Positions 44,719 through 56,885 of a stretch of DNA of 64,000 nucleotides are shown here, in pieces. Position numbers and translations under genes: made by a program. This DNA comes from Luzula sylvatica (taxonomy: Eukaryota; Streptophyta; Magnoliopsida; Poales; Juncaceae). Position 1 is the stretch's first letter. Each line of letters opens with the position of its first letter. Under the pieces are notes generated by a model. That model ran no database searches. It was not told the DNA's origin and was given only the letters and a program-made list of their open reading frames with translations. The stretch covers positions 11,506,893-11,570,892 of the forward strand of contig OX326960.1 of assembly GCA_946800325.1 (NCBI GenBank), written 5' to 3'.

Positions 44719-47700
44719 ATGTCAATTTTTAATTTTCACTCTATTTTGAGTTGGAACGTACGCGGTTTAGGGGACCCGAACAAAAGAATGCTTGTTAAAA
44801 ATTTGAGTAGGAATCTACAATGTAATATTGTATGCTATCAAGAAACTAAGTGGGAGCACCCTAATTTTTTTGATCTAAAATCGGTTTGCACCTCGAAATT
44901 TCTAAATGCTTCCTTTCTCCCATCAGTGGGGTCCAAGGGTGGGCTCATGACGGCATGGTCAAATGAATTCACCTTGATTCACGAAACGAAAAGGCATTAT
45001 AGCCTACATGTTATCCTCAGGTTAAAAAATGGTTTCCAATTTCTTCTTTCGAATGTATACGGGCCCAATAATAACTTACTCAAAGCCGATTTTCTAAATG
45101 AATTAAACGAAATAAGAAACGAATTCCCGAACATAGCTTGGATCACCATAGGGGATTTTAATTTGATTCGTGACCCCATGGAAACCACAGGCAATAACCA
45201 TCTTACACGGGACATTATTGCCTTTAACCATTTCATAAATGACCTACACCTTTTAGAAATACCACTTCAAGGCAGGAAATATACTTGGTCTAATAAACAA
45301 TCTACTCCCACATTCTCTAAGCTAGATCGAGCTCTCATCTCTCATCACTACCTCATCGAAAATAATACCTTTTCATTGCTACCATCTACCACCTTTATCT
45401 CGGACCATGTGCCGTTGATCTTTCAAATTCAGAAACCTAAACTCAATTTGGAGACTCGGCCCAAACGATTTGAAAGAGCATGGCTACTCAATAAAGAGGC
45501 AAGAGAAATTTTCGTAGAAAAATGGGGCTCCAACATTCTTCATAATAATGCTGCCATCAACTTCAATTACAAAACTACCAAAGTTTGGTCGGCACTGAAC
45601 AAGTGGGCTTCGTTGCATCAAATAAGGGCCAAAGAAAGGAAATTATTAATAGCGGCGTCCGTAGAAATATTGGACGGGTGGGAAGAACACCGAACTCTCC
45701 TCCCCTCAGAACTAAAAACGAGAACTCAACTTAAGGAACAAGGACATGCTTTAGCTCTAGAAGAAGAGACTAGATGGCAACAACGCTCCTCGGTAACTTG
45801 GTTACGACTAGGAGATCGAAATACTAGATACTTTCACACAATGGCTTCGGCAAAAAGGTCCCGAAACACTATCACATCGATTACATACAATAATGTTAAA
45901 ATATCTGACTCGCCTACCATCCTCAACACTTTCTTCTACGAGTACAAGAGCCTACTCGGGTCGACAAACCCGACTCCTACACGTTGGGATCCCACGACCT
46001 TAATAAGAACGAGCAATGGGATTGACTTCACCGTTTTAACTAATCCCTTTCTAGAGGGAGAAGTTAAGGCCATGATAAAAGAAATACAACGAGGTAAATC
46101 CACGGGTCCGGATGGCCTCTCCATTGAATTCATGGACGAATTCTGGCCGGTAATGGCCACTGACATCATGCGAGTAATTGGCGACTTCTATAATCACAAA
46201 CTCGATTTGACCACTTTGAACAAGGCGGCTATCACACTTATTCCAAAGAAAGATGGAGCCGACTCGGTCCATGATTTTCGTCCTATAAGTGTGATTACCA
46301 CCCCGATAAAGCTTATCACCAAATTGCTTGCCTCTCGATTACAACTCCTACTCCCAAACCTAATTAATGATCATCAAACGGCCTTCATAAAAAATAGATC
46401 TATCGTAGATTCATACGCTACGGCAAGAGAATTGTTACATTACTACCATAAAAAAAGAATCCCGACTATCCTACTCAAGATCGATTTCAAGAAAGCGTTT
46501 GACAACATATCGTGGTTATTCATTGGAAAACTATTACGTACTCGAGGCTTTCCGGAGAAGTGGGTCCAATGGATTCTTGATCTTCTAAAATCCTCATCCT
46601 CAACTATTAAGATCAATGGTAGCCTTTCACCTTATTTTGTTCACAAGCGCGGCCTAAGGCAAGGAGATCCGCTTTCACCGTTGTTGTTCAATCTCGCCGT
46701 AGATCTCCTACAGGATGTGGTCCGCTCGATAAGCCCCCTAATGACCATTAGTACTCCTTTCAAGGTTCCCACTTTGCAATATGCCGATGACACCGTCATT
46801 TTTGTGGAAGCTATACCACAAAATTTGAAAATAATTGAACACGCTCTTAGGATATTCACGGAGATCACGGGATTGGCGATAAACTATGACAAAACGACCT
46901 TCTCCCCGATAGGAATTCCCACAGAGAACCTAGCAACGATCAAATCCATGCTAAATTGTTCTCTTAAAGAATTCCCCATTAATTACTTGGGCACACCACT
47001 ATCCATCAGGAGACCTCCCAGAATTTCGTTCTTACCATTAATTCAAAAAGTTCAAAAAAAGGTGGCGGCGTGGAAAGGTAGATTACTCTCGCTCGGTGGC
47101 CGTTTGACCTTAGTAAAGGCCACCTTGAGTGCAATGCCCATCTATTTTATGCAAAGTATTAAGCTTCCGGTTTGGGTTACGCAACAACTGGAAAAGATAA
47201 TGAGGGCTTTCCTATGGTCGGGTAAGGAAACTCTATCAAATGGAAATGTTTTGATCAATTGGGACACGGTTTGCCTACCCAAAGTCAACGGGGGGTTAGG
47301 ACTATTACACCTCCCAACAATGAATAACGCATTGCTTCAAAAGTTTATTTGGAAGTTGGACACCATGCCCGACAACCTATGGACCAAATATCTCAAACTT
47401 CTCTATGATATCGATAATTCGATGCAATTATCCAATCTATCACAGACATACACTTCTCCCTTCCTCAAGGTACTAATGAATGTTTCCCCTCTCTACGACG
47501 CATCGGTCACTAGAAATGCGACCAACAGGACCACTTCGTGGAATTGGGAAAGCTCGGGGTCTTTTTCCACAAAATCTGCCTACGCTTTTCAAAGAGATCC
47601 CGGAATTAGAAATCGTTGGCAACACAAAATATGGCATACGAGAGCGCCACTTAAAGTGAGATTCTTTCATTGGATAGCGTCTCATAATCGACAAAACACG

Positions 47701-48072
47701 GCGGACAATCTCATAAAAAAAGGATGGCCGCACACACCAAAATGTCCGCTGTGTAATAGGATGGATGAGACTCGAGACCATCTATTCAAGGAATGTTCAT
47801 ACTCGCAAGCGGTTTGGCGGATCCTAAAAAGAACACGACCTCTAATAGGGTCTTATATGTCATGCCAACGATGGCTGGAAAGTTGGTCAACCGTTTCAAA
47901 AACTCTCAATAAATTAGACCGAGCAACTTGGAACACACAATGGATGGCCACCAACTGGAATATTTGGAAAGAACGGAATCGTCGAATTTTCCAATCAAAG
48001 AAACGAACGCCCAGCTTCACCGCAAGTAGAGCCTCCGTAGATGCCATCTCCTGGGGGTGTTTTAGGAATTAG
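44719..48072 (+). CDS. LINE ORF2 protein (endonuclease / reverse transcriptase)
   Basis: 1117 residues; nicks target DNA and copies LINE RNA by target-primed reverse transcription. The APE-type endonuclease (about 1-235) shows SWNVRG (N13), QETKWE (E42), GDFN (D146, N148) and SDH (D229, H230). The reverse transcriptase (about 500-780) shows LIPKKDG, LLKIDFKKAFDN (motif A Asp589), GLRQGDPLSPLLF and QYADD (D690, D691), so all catalytic acids are present. The zf-RVT region near the C-terminus has C1009-C1012-H1021-C1026 (CPLC...H...C). No RNase H domain. No stop or shift; potentially functional. Confidence 0.95.
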   Translation: MSIFNFHSILSWNVRGLGDPNKRMLVKNLSRNLQCNIVCYQETKWEHPNFFDLKSVCTSKFLNASFLPSVGSKGGLMTAWSNEFTLIHETKRHYSLHVILRLKNGFQFLLSNVYGPNNNLLKADFLNELNEIRNEFPNIAWITIGDFNLIRDPMETTGNNHLTRDIIAFNHFINDLHLLEIPLQGRKYTWSNKQSTPTFSKLDRALISHHYLIENNTFSLLPSTTFISDHVPLIFQIQKPKLNLETRPKRFERAWLLNKEAREIFVEKWGSNILHNNAAINFNYKTTKVWSALNKWASLHQIRAKERKLLIAASVEILDGWEEHRTLLPSELKTRTQLKEQGHALALEEETRWQQRSSVTWLRLGDRNTRYFHTMASAKRSRNTITSITYNNVKISDSPTILNTFFYEYKSLLGSTNPTPTRWDPTTLIRTSNGIDFTVLTNPFLEGEVKAMIKEIQRGKSTGPDGLSIEFMDEFWPVMATDIMRVIGDFYNHKLDLTTLNKAAITLIPKKDGADSVHDFRPISVITTPIKLITKLLASRLQLLLPNLINDHQTAFIKNRSIVDSYATARELLHYYHKKRIPTILLKIDFKKAFDNISWLFIGKLLRTRGFPEKWVQWILDLLKSSSSTIKINGSLSPYFVHKRGLRQGDPLSPLLFNLAVDLLQDVVRSISPLMTISTPFKVPTLQYADDTVIFVEAIPQNLKIIEHALRIFTEITGLAINYDKTTFSPIGIPTENLATIKSMLNCSLKEFPINYLGTPLSIRRPPRISFLPLIQKVQKKVAAWKGRLLSLGGRLTLVKATLSAMPIYFMQSIKLPVWVTQQLEKIMRAFLWSGKETLSNGNVLINWDTVCLPKVNGGLGLLHLPTMNNALLQKFIWKLDTMPDNLWTKYLKLLYDIDNSMQLSNLSQTYTSPFLKVLMNVSPLYDASVTRNATNRTTSWNWESSGSFSTKSAYAFQRDPGIRNRWQHKIWHTRAPLKVRFFHWIASHNRQNTADNLIKKGWPHTPKCPLCNRMDETRDHLFKECSYSQAVWRILKRTRPLIGSYMSCQRWLESWSTVSKTLNKLDRATWNTQWMATNWNIWKERNRRIFQSKKRTPSFTASRASVDAISWGCFRN

Positions 48073-48152
48073 TTTGAAGTTTAGTTTAAGAGGATGGTTT
48101 TTACTTTTCAAATCATGTAACCCTATTTATTTATTATTAATGAAAAATCTCT

Positions 48153-48176
48153 AAGGCGTAGCACTTTGCTACCCTT
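48153..48176 (+). promoter_or_regulatory. 3'-terminal stem-loop of LINE
   Basis: AAGG-C-GTAGCA pairs with TGCTACCCTT around a CTT loop: ten pairs with one bulged C, ending 5 nt before the A tail. Its place fits a reverse-transcriptase recognition hairpin, as described for stringent-type LINEs and some plant L1s. Function here is inferred. Confidence 0.6.
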
Positions 48177-48190
48177 ACTTCAAAAAAAAA

Positions 48191-48206
48191 TAAAATATAT
48201 ATATCT
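48191..48206. repeat. Target-site duplication of LINE, right copy
   Basis: TAAAATATATATATCT, identical to 41767-41782. Confidence 0.93.
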
Positions 48207-48474
48207 ATCTCGTAATTTATTAAATAACATCATTATAATGCCTCACATCCTAAATTATACGTTTTCTGAATCTCCAGAGCTACTCTTTTTTTTTTGTTCT
48301 ATTGATTTAGAAATGTATACCAGCAAGTTGAGCATAACAGAGAGATCACATTACCTAAAATAAAATAAGGTCAATTTTATTGCAAAATCCAGTTTGAGCT
48401 TAAATAGCAACAAAATGCGGAAACACATAATTAAAACAATAATCTATAGTTAATCAACTTAATCTAACTGAATT

Positions 48475-48790
48475 ATCCGTGAGCTCTTTGAGAATATAAA
48501 AGCAGCTTCGAGCCAAATGTTCAAATTTCTCGATTCTAATTACTGCTACAGGATTCTTCATTTCGATGTTTTGTGATAAATTCATTTCGCAAATTAACTT
48601 CAATCGCGCTATTTCAAATCAAGCGGCAGTTACAAGAAAATTTTGGTAAATTATCATTGCATCTTGTAAGAATAGTTTCTTCCAACTTAGGTATTGTATC
48701 GGATTATATGAAATGGAGTAAAAAACCTCTACACCTCAACTTCAATATCGTCAACACGTTTTAAGTTTTATGTTTTCTATTGAACTCATC
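48475..48790 (-). pseudogene. MATH-BTB fragment in duplication copy 2
   Basis: Minus strand: DDIEVEV at about 48755, then a damaged BTB segment, then LKL.CEMN, MKNPVAVIRIEKFEHLARSC and a C-terminal ILKEL. Frameshifts and stops throughout. Longer than the copy-1 remnant at 11509-11641. Confidence 0.7.
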
Positions 48791-48904
48791 TTATTGTTTC
48801 AATTCTGTGTTTTTGCATATTGTTGCTACTTTGCTGAAATTATACTTATGTATAAAGTTGGAAGAAATGGAGCTCATACATGAGGCCACGTCATTAGAGC
48901 CTTT

Positions 48905-49240
48905 TTTGTAAAAAAAAAAATTTAAATTTATATTTTGGTCCTTTTTAGTTTAAAAAATTATATTTTGGTCCTTTTTATTTACATTTTGGTCCTTTTTACT
49001 TTAGAAATTTACATTTTGGCCCTTTTTTTTATATTTTGATCCTCTTTTATTTACATTTCGGTCATTTTTTACATTTTTAAATTCACGTTTTGGTCTTTTT
49101 TATTTATATTTTGGTCATTTTTAATTTAAGTTTATATTTTGGTCCTTTTTTATTTACATTTCAGTTTTTTTTACATTTTAATTTATATTTCGGTCCTTTT
49201 ATTTATATGGTCCTTTTTAGTTTTAATTTACATTTTGTAT
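48905..49240. repeat. TTTGGTCCTTTTTATTTACA minisatellite
   Basis: About 14-16 degenerate units of roughly 18-24 bp around ATTTTGGTCCTTTTTATTTA. Flanked on both sides by a duplicated MATH-BTB scrap (48640-48845 and 49359-49560). Confidence 0.85.
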
Positions 49241-49358
49241 ATGTATAAAGTTAAGAAAATTTCTCTCATAAAGTCCTAAATTTTGGTACCATATAACAAT
49301 TTTAAAAAAGTTATTATATATTTTATGAGTAATGATAGGAACCATAACTTCTTTCCCG

Positions 49359-49560
49359 AATTTTGGTAAATTATCATTGCATCTTGTAAGAATAGTTTCT
49401 TCCAACTTAGGTATTGTATCGGATTATATGAAATGGAGTAAAAAATCTCTACACCTCAACTTCAATATCGTCAACACGTTTTAAGTTTTATGTTTTCTAT
49501 TGAACTCTTCATCTTATTGTTTCAATTCTGTGTTTTTGCATATTGTTGCTACTTTGCTGA
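49359..49560 (-). pseudogene. MATH-BTB scrap, duplicate
   Basis: Near-identical to 48640-48845 (shared from TTTTGGTAAATTATCATTGC onward). With the minisatellite it forms a duplication-plus-expansion structure present only in copy 2. Confidence 0.75.
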
Positions 49561-49943
49561 AATTTATTCTATGTTTCAGAATTTTGCAATAATTTTTACC
49601 TCTTTTTCGGTATTGTGGTCTATCGATCAATTATGTTGAACTTGTTTAAAACAGTAAAAGTAATTTAAGGCATAAATCATGAAATTAATCAACAGAAGAA
49701 GTCTTTTTTACCTCTCTAAATCAATAGAAAAAAAAATAGAGCAGCTCTAGAGATTCAAAGCAATTCAAGACTTGAATCATGAAATTAATCAGTTACAAAC
49801 TTAAATTTAGATTTAATTCTAAATCTTGTATTGTAATAAAACTGAAAAAGAAAATAATACACATTTACAACAAGATCCTCCAACATTTGACAATTGAATA
49901 AAGAATCCTCAACTAAAACATCCGTTACATCTACAGCCTGAGC

Positions 49944-50066
49944 TCAACCACCAAATCCATGCAAGGTCCTTATTTGCGAATTGCTGGATTGGTGAATCCA
50001 TGGGGATTATCTCGAAGCTCCTTCTTGTGCCTCCTCTTTGATCAGACTTTTCCCACGACCCGACAT
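49944..50066 (-). pseudogene. Histone H4 pseudogene, locus 6, proximal unit
   Basis: Start codon 50066-50064 gives MSGRGK, the authentic H4 N-terminus, then a shift; the H4 frame reads [11 protein letters not shown] and GFTNPAIR. The remainder of the H4 core is deleted (about 120 bp relative to locus 2), joining directly to the 3' end. Duplication partner of locus 2. Confidence 0.75.
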
Positions 50067-50085
50067 TGTTGAAGAAGAAATTGGC

Positions 50086-50178
50086 CTGTAATTGAAGAAC
50101 AAAAATCAAATTAAGCTGTTAGTATCGATATTTCAAAAGATTAAGAAACTTAATTCGAGTTGAGAAAACAAGTAATAC
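50086..50178 (-). other. Intron joining the two H4 units of locus 6
   Basis: 93 bp, GT/AG ends conserved, donor preceded by H4 coding CTTCAAG. Confidence 0.65.
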
Positions 50179-50179
50179 C

Positions 50180-50324
50180 TTGAAGCCACGACGTGTTTCT
50201 TCATAGATCAAACCGCTGATCCGCTCAACGCCACCACGTCATGCCAATCCGCGAATTGCTGGATTGGTGAATCCATGTGCGTTATCAGAAAGCACCTTCT
50301 TGTTCGTCCTCTTTGATTCGACAT
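50180..50324 (-). pseudogene. Histone H4 pseudogene, locus 6, distal unit
   Basis: Best-preserved H4 core in the family: one frame reads [25 protein letters not shown] text and then GLA, stop, RGGVERISGLIYEETRRGFK, close to H4 residues 17-79. The ATG at 50324-50322 is out of frame with it. Leader intron 50344-50436; promoter to about 50620 with a nonamer-like motif near 50560 (AACCGTTGGATGG on plus) and TATA-like sequence near 50520. Confidence 0.82.
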
Positions 50325-50619
50325 TGTTGAAGAAGAAATTAGCCTGTAATTCAAGAACTATAATCAAATTAGCTGTTAGTCTTCAAAATTTCAAAAGATT
50401 AAGAAATTTAATTTGAGTAAAGAAAAGAAGAAATACCTTGTGAGGAAAGCAAGCGACGGAGAATAAAAATGAAAACCTGCTGTCCAAAGTGAGGAAGAGA
50501 GTGGAAGGTGGGGGTTACTTATGGAGGAGACGGATTAAGTGGATGAATATAAACCGTTGGATGGCAAGTGATTAGACGGATGAGATTAAGTGGATGTATT
50601 AAGTGGATGAATATAAACC

Positions 50620-51410
50620 GTTGCGTGCGAGAGGTGGGCATCCCACCGTGGGATTGAGGCAAGTTATTTATTATTAGTTCGTTGCCTAATTATGAACAAC
50701 AACAAATTATTGAATTTAAGAATTCCTTTGATGATGATAATGAACAACACTATATTAGTGTTAATATCAGTATAATACCAAAATGAAAGTTTGATAAATA
50801 TATTTGAATGATGTTATTGCACGAACTAACATTAATAAATTGAGAACGATTGTATTTTTTTTAATCAAATAATTATTATACATTTATTTATGGTCGTTGA
50901 TATTTATTATATTTATATATTATTATTTATATGTTTTATGAATCATGCAAAAAAAATTCTAATATTATGAAAAATCAAACCAAATCAGTATATATTAATT
51001 TTCGTATGTATGACATGTTACAATTTAATTATTTTTTCATTATGATAAAAAAAATTAAGAATATAAATATTTTTTATATAAGAAAGATTTTATTTACATA
51101 ACTTATGGACTGTGAGTCTGTGATAAACTAATAGATAAATATAAAAAATATTAATCATCGAAAAAATGATGAATACCATATTTTACGGAAAAAAATGACA
51201 ACAAAAAATTGTATCATTTTTGTTCAAAATAGTTCATTCATGTCATATCTAATATGAAAATAATGTACAACACGACTCACTACGTGCAATTAATGATATA
51301 GTTCTAATAAAAAGATATTCATCTGAAATGCAATGTAAATAAAACATAAATCGAGCAATATCATATTTTTGAAATATCACATTTTCAAATTGAAAATAAT
51401 ATAAAAATTT
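50620..51410. repeat. Duplicated block upstream of H4 locus 6
   Basis: Partner of 23530-24720, without the 405-bp insertion. Confidence 0.85.
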
Positions 51411-53350
51411 GATTATTTAAAATTATAATTAATAATTATTTAATTAATAACAAAAACAAAAATGTAACCTTCACGGTATTATATATGATCATAACTATTA
51501 TGGGTTTAAATTTCTTATGTAATATGTTCACAAATTCAAATTAAAGAAGACGTATGTACTAACTATAATGATAATCTATATCGAAATTAATGATTTGTGA
51601 GTGATTTAAAATCACAATCGTAAAATTATGCTCAAATATAATCATATTTATTGTTCATGTCAAAAATTATATATATTTATAACTAATAAGTAAGTTATGT
51701 TATGATAACATATTATTCGTTTTAATATCCGAAAAAAAACTGTATACGTATTCGTATCCGAGAATACCGGACCGTATCCCTACATGTTTATCATCAGAAC
51801 TGTATTCGGATCCGGGTAATTCAATATTCGGACCGCATTCAAAGAAGAAAATATAGATATGAATCTGATATGACTACTATCCGAATCGGATCCGAACCAT
51901 TGACATCCCTATATATATGTGCCTGCACAATATTGCATCACGGATTATATGTTGATGTACATAATGATAATCAATAAAATACTTTTATATGTAGATTAGC
52001 AAGTTTAGATTTGTTTTCCCCATAATTCAATATTGCATCCCTATATTTATAACTACAAATATATCGATGTGCATACTTTTATATGTAGATTAGCAAGTTT
52101 ATATTTGTTTTCCCTAATATTGTTTTCTAATTTACGTTATTATACATAAGAATATAAAAAAAAGTATATGATGATATTATCCCTGCACAATATTGTATCA
52201 ATTTGAACCGTAAAAATGTTGCATCACGGATTTTCATAATTATCTTTCGCTATCCAAAACCGTTAACACAGAAATCCAAAATACTTAAACTATTTTTTTT
52301 TCTTAAATTCAACTATTTAGCTAAATATGTCATTTTTTTTATTTCGATTTCAACTTAAAAACTTAATTTTTCAAGTGTTTATATGTGTACATCAAAAGTA
52401 CTTGATGAACATAAAAATAAAATATTTGTAATTATTTCAAAATGAAATATTCGTAATTATAACGAAATAAAATATCGATATCTTAATTGAATTATTTTTT
52501 AAAAAACTCTTCCAACTAAGACAGTTCTCAATTTAATAATAAATGTGACTATAAAATAATAAAACAACATGTGTGGACATAAACAAAAATTAAAATCATA
52601 TGATATTTTAAATTTTCATCTCTAAAATTAAGAATAATAACATTGTAAAAGTTAAAAAAAATTATTTTTGTCTGATAAATTTTGTGTTTCAAGTTTATTA
52701 TTGAAAAATATTATATAAGTTAAAGAAATCATTTGAGTTTAGTAAATAAATATCTTTCATTAATTTTTTTTAGAGATTAACATGAAACTGTTTTTAGTAC
52801 AAATACAAATATAACATAATAGTTTTAAAAATAATAATAATAATTAGGATGTGCAATTTTTTTTCAATCATATTTTTAATAATAATAATAATAATTACGA
52901 TTACAAGTCATTAATGTAATTATATTTATTTTTATATCTTTTTAACACAATTGTTTTCATAATTTTAAGATAGAGAAAAATATTGAATATATGATAATAA
53001 CATAGTTAGTAGTATGTGCAATTTTTTACAATTATAAGTTGAAAAATAATAATAAATAGTCTTACGAGTCATTAATGTAATTCTATTTATTTTTATATCT
53101 TTTTTTTACATAACTTTTTTCATAATTTTAAGTTAGAGAAAAATATTAAATATATGATAATATGGATCTCAAAATAAAGATAAAATTACAGCGAATATAT
53201 TTCTGAATTTGTTTTAAATTATATTAAGAAAATACTAACAATATTTGATGTATATTTTATGCTATTATATATTAATTTATTAATGTTAGATATTGAAACT
53301 CTTCACATTCTATTTGTATTCAAATTTGATCATGTAACATATTGTGAAAA
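51410..53350. other. AT-rich region with small tandem duplications
   Basis: No gene. 51725-51912 carries GG-rich dispersed motifs (CCGGACCGTATCC, ATCGGATCCGAACC). TTTTATATGTAGATTAGCAA begins two roughly 90-bp tandem copies (51980-52125). A 153-bp tandem pair lies at about 52848-53001 and 53010-53163 (ATGTGCAATTTTTT to AATATATGATAATA). Confidence 0.65.
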
Positions 53351-53353
53351 AAT

Positions 53354-54385
<1,032 letters not shown>

Positions 54386-54393
54386 GAAAAAAT

Positions 54394-55150
54394 GCAAAAT
54401 CAAATACAACTGGTCCAACATGAACCTAACAAATAATATTTTGACACGTCATCGGTGTAAGGTGATGTGACTTTTTAAAATTGCTTAAAACGATGTGTAA
54501 AATAAAGGACACATAAATATCTACAAATAAAACATAATCGCACAAAATCAAAAATTAATATATGATTTATATGTTGCCACAAATCCTAATACAATGATTG
54601 AAATAATTGTGATGATGTGGCATGAGTTATGATGAGCTGACATGAGAAGATTCCATAAAGATGAGTCCAAAATAAGGGGGTTGGTAAATTGTCGACTTAA
54701 TTTGATATCATCGGTATTGTTCTGATCTGATTTTCCTTGTGTTATTTACAATTCAAGTTTCTTCTTTTTTTCATAATCTGTATTTAAAAGAACAAAATGA
54801 GAAGTTAAACTTATTAAACATAATGGAACATAATAGAAGAAAATACTTATTAAACTTCTATTTGAAGCACCAAAATCCATATGACATAGCTTTAATGATG
54901 ATGTACCAAATTTTACTTGGTACTTATAGCTTCTGATCGATTTTAAATTTTAAATAGAGACATTTGAAGAACAAAATGAGACCATATCTAGATATTCAAA
55001 TTCAATGCAATTTCCAAGACATTAATCATGAAATTAATAAATTGCAAATTCAATTTCTTGTATTGCATCAAAAGAAAATATTATTTACACATATTGGTTA
55101 ACTGAACATTATTTACATTTATTGCAAAAAAAAAAAAAAAAAAATATTGT
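54394..55150. other. AT-rich gap
   Basis: No gene identified; a weak plus-strand frame at 54739-54936 is AT-biased with no motif. A poly(A) run at 55128-55143. Confidence 0.4.
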
Positions 55151-55154
55151 TTAC

Positions 55155-55484
55155 ATAGTTTTCCTAATCACATGCTATGGATACGTCACAGCATCTCTAA
55201 TCACATTCTCAAGAAATATCTCGAGAACAAACCGCTGATCGGGTCAACACCACCACATCTTGCCAATCGTCGAATTGCTAGATTGGTGAATCCATGGCCA
55301 CCTTCATCCGCTTAACATTAGAGCATTATTATCACCTTCTCGACAAATATCTTCACAGATCAAACCGCTGGTCCCTCCTTGCCTTTTGCCAACCATAGAA
55401 TTGCTGCCATGGTGAATCCATGGACAGTATCTCAAAGCATCTTCATGTGCCTCTTCGATCTTTCTTTTTCCAACGATCCGACAT
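55155..55484 (-). pseudogene. Histone H4 pseudogene, locus 7 (two collapsed units)
   Basis: Minus strand, distal part: start 55484-55482 (MSDRWKKKDR), other frame SKRHMKM, GFTMAAILWLAK. After a linker, a second H4 core: GFTNLAIRRLAR, GGVDPISGL and [13 protein letters not shown], the last identical to H4, then P and a stop. So two H4 bodies are fused without the inter-unit intron. Leader intron 55504-55593 (90 bp). Promoter to about 55800 with GCGGATC (7 of 8 of the histone octamer) at about 55771. Confidence 0.8.
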
Positions 55485-55503
55485 TGTCAAAGAAGAAATT
55501 AGC

Positions 55504-55593
55504 CTGTAATTGAAGAACAACGATCAAATCAAGCTGTTCATCGACATTTGAAACACTGAAGAAAGTTAATTTTAGTAAAGAAAAGAAGAATAC
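55504..55593 (-). other. Leader intron of H4 locus 7 (90 bp)
   Basis: Slightly shortened relative to the other copies; GT and AG retained, though the exon side reads TAAG rather than CAAG. Confidence 0.65.
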
Positions 55594-56119
55594 CTTATGA
55601 GAAAGCAAGCGAGGGAGAGAGAGCGAATGAAAAGAAAACCTGCAGTCCAAAGTGACGATGGAGGTGCTGGAAGGGAGTTATTTATGGAGGAGATGTGCTG
55701 GGTTGATGAATATGAACCGTTCGATTGAAAGTAATTCGACGGACCAGATTGATAAAGAGAGAGAAGTTATGCGGATCGATGACATGTGGAGAGATGGGAT
55801 CGTGGGAAGTTTGTGTTGGAGCGCAATGAGTCATGTGACCTGCCTGAATGATAGCTTTTGGGCTTGGTGTATATTATTTGATGGGATCCTAATGGACTGA
55901 ATGAGAGTTATGAATCGTGACGATAATGGCATGTTTGATTTTAATAAAATAACATGTCATGAACCAGCCACGTAAATACTCTAATTGTGTGTTGATTTTG
56001 ATAACCATAATGGCATGTTTGGTTGGACCCTAGAAATTATTTATTTTCAATTTTTCAATTCAATTAACATCATCGTATCGTATTACAATTTACAACCAGT
56101 ACAATAACACAGCCATTGT

Positions 56120-56430
56120 GTTTTACAATTTACATCATTGTATTTTATAAAATTAACACCCAAACCAATTTTCATGACATAAACCATGAAATAAACAAAT
56201 TACAAAATAAAAATGTTTTAAAAGAGAAAAATATAATCATACATATTTACAACAAGATATTCCTATATGGGACAATTGAATAAATAATCCCTCAACTAAA
56301 ACATCCATTAGAACCTGTACAATAGCATCATATCATCATTTTCATTTTGACCATTAAATAATGATACGTAAAAAAATTTAAGTCATTTATTTTACGACAT
56401 GTTTTCGGCATTATTAGAAAATCACACCCT
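56120..56430. repeat. Dispersed repeat A, partial copy 4
   Basis: Starts at ATTAACACCCAAACCAATTT and breaks off near 56430, where repeat J begins. Confidence 0.7.
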
Positions 56431-56446
56431 ACATTAATAACCCTGA

Positions 56447-56885
56447 TTGGTCCAAGCCATTTTTGTCAGATTAGTGTTAATCACAAATAAATATTTTTTA
56501 TTCTTATTAATTTGATTTTCATTTAGATTAGCCCGAATTTTATTTTTGGCAAATTTTCAAAATTCCCCTAACTTTTTTCAATATTTTAAAAATCCCCTTC
56601 ACTTTTGGGATACTCAAAATAAATTTTTATTTTCAAATACCTCATATATATGTGTTAAAATTAATTTTGTTCAGTATTAAACAATAATTGGACAAAAAAT
56701 ACCCCTCTATTTTTGTAATATACAAGTTTACTATATAATGTTTAATTTTTATATTTAAAAAATAGTAAATTTAATTTATTAATTATATATTAGCATATAT
56801 AATCATATATATGTTTAATTACAAAACCATATATCGTTAGACATATTATTTATTTAATGAGTAACAAATAATAAAAATATAAATA
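56447..56885. repeat. Direct repeat J, copy 2
   Basis: Partner of 25010-25426. Confidence 0.85.

Larger units (their letters stand above)
41783..48190 (+). mobile_element. Full-length-looking plant L1-type LINE (6.4 kb)
   Basis: Bounded by identical 16-bp target duplications and ending in nine A residues (48182-48190). Two long intact ORFs. The 5' leader is only 17 nt, so the element is either slightly 5' truncated or has an unusually short leader. The 3' UTR (48073-48181) ends in a stem-loop. It is absent at the equivalent position of duplication copy 1 (near 10985), so it inserted after the duplication. GC content is clearly above the host DNA around it. Intact ORFs and a perfect duplication point to a young insertion. 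Confidence 0.95.
35643..50605. repeat. Segmental duplication, copy 2
   Basis: Direct-orientation partner of 4062-12690, lengthened by a LINE (41783-48190), a 207-bp TIR element (40092-40298) and about 1.08 kb of MATH-BTB/minisatellite sequence after 48606 that copy 1 lacks. Left of 35643 the sequence is the uninterrupted target of the copia found in copy 1. Confidence 0.9.
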
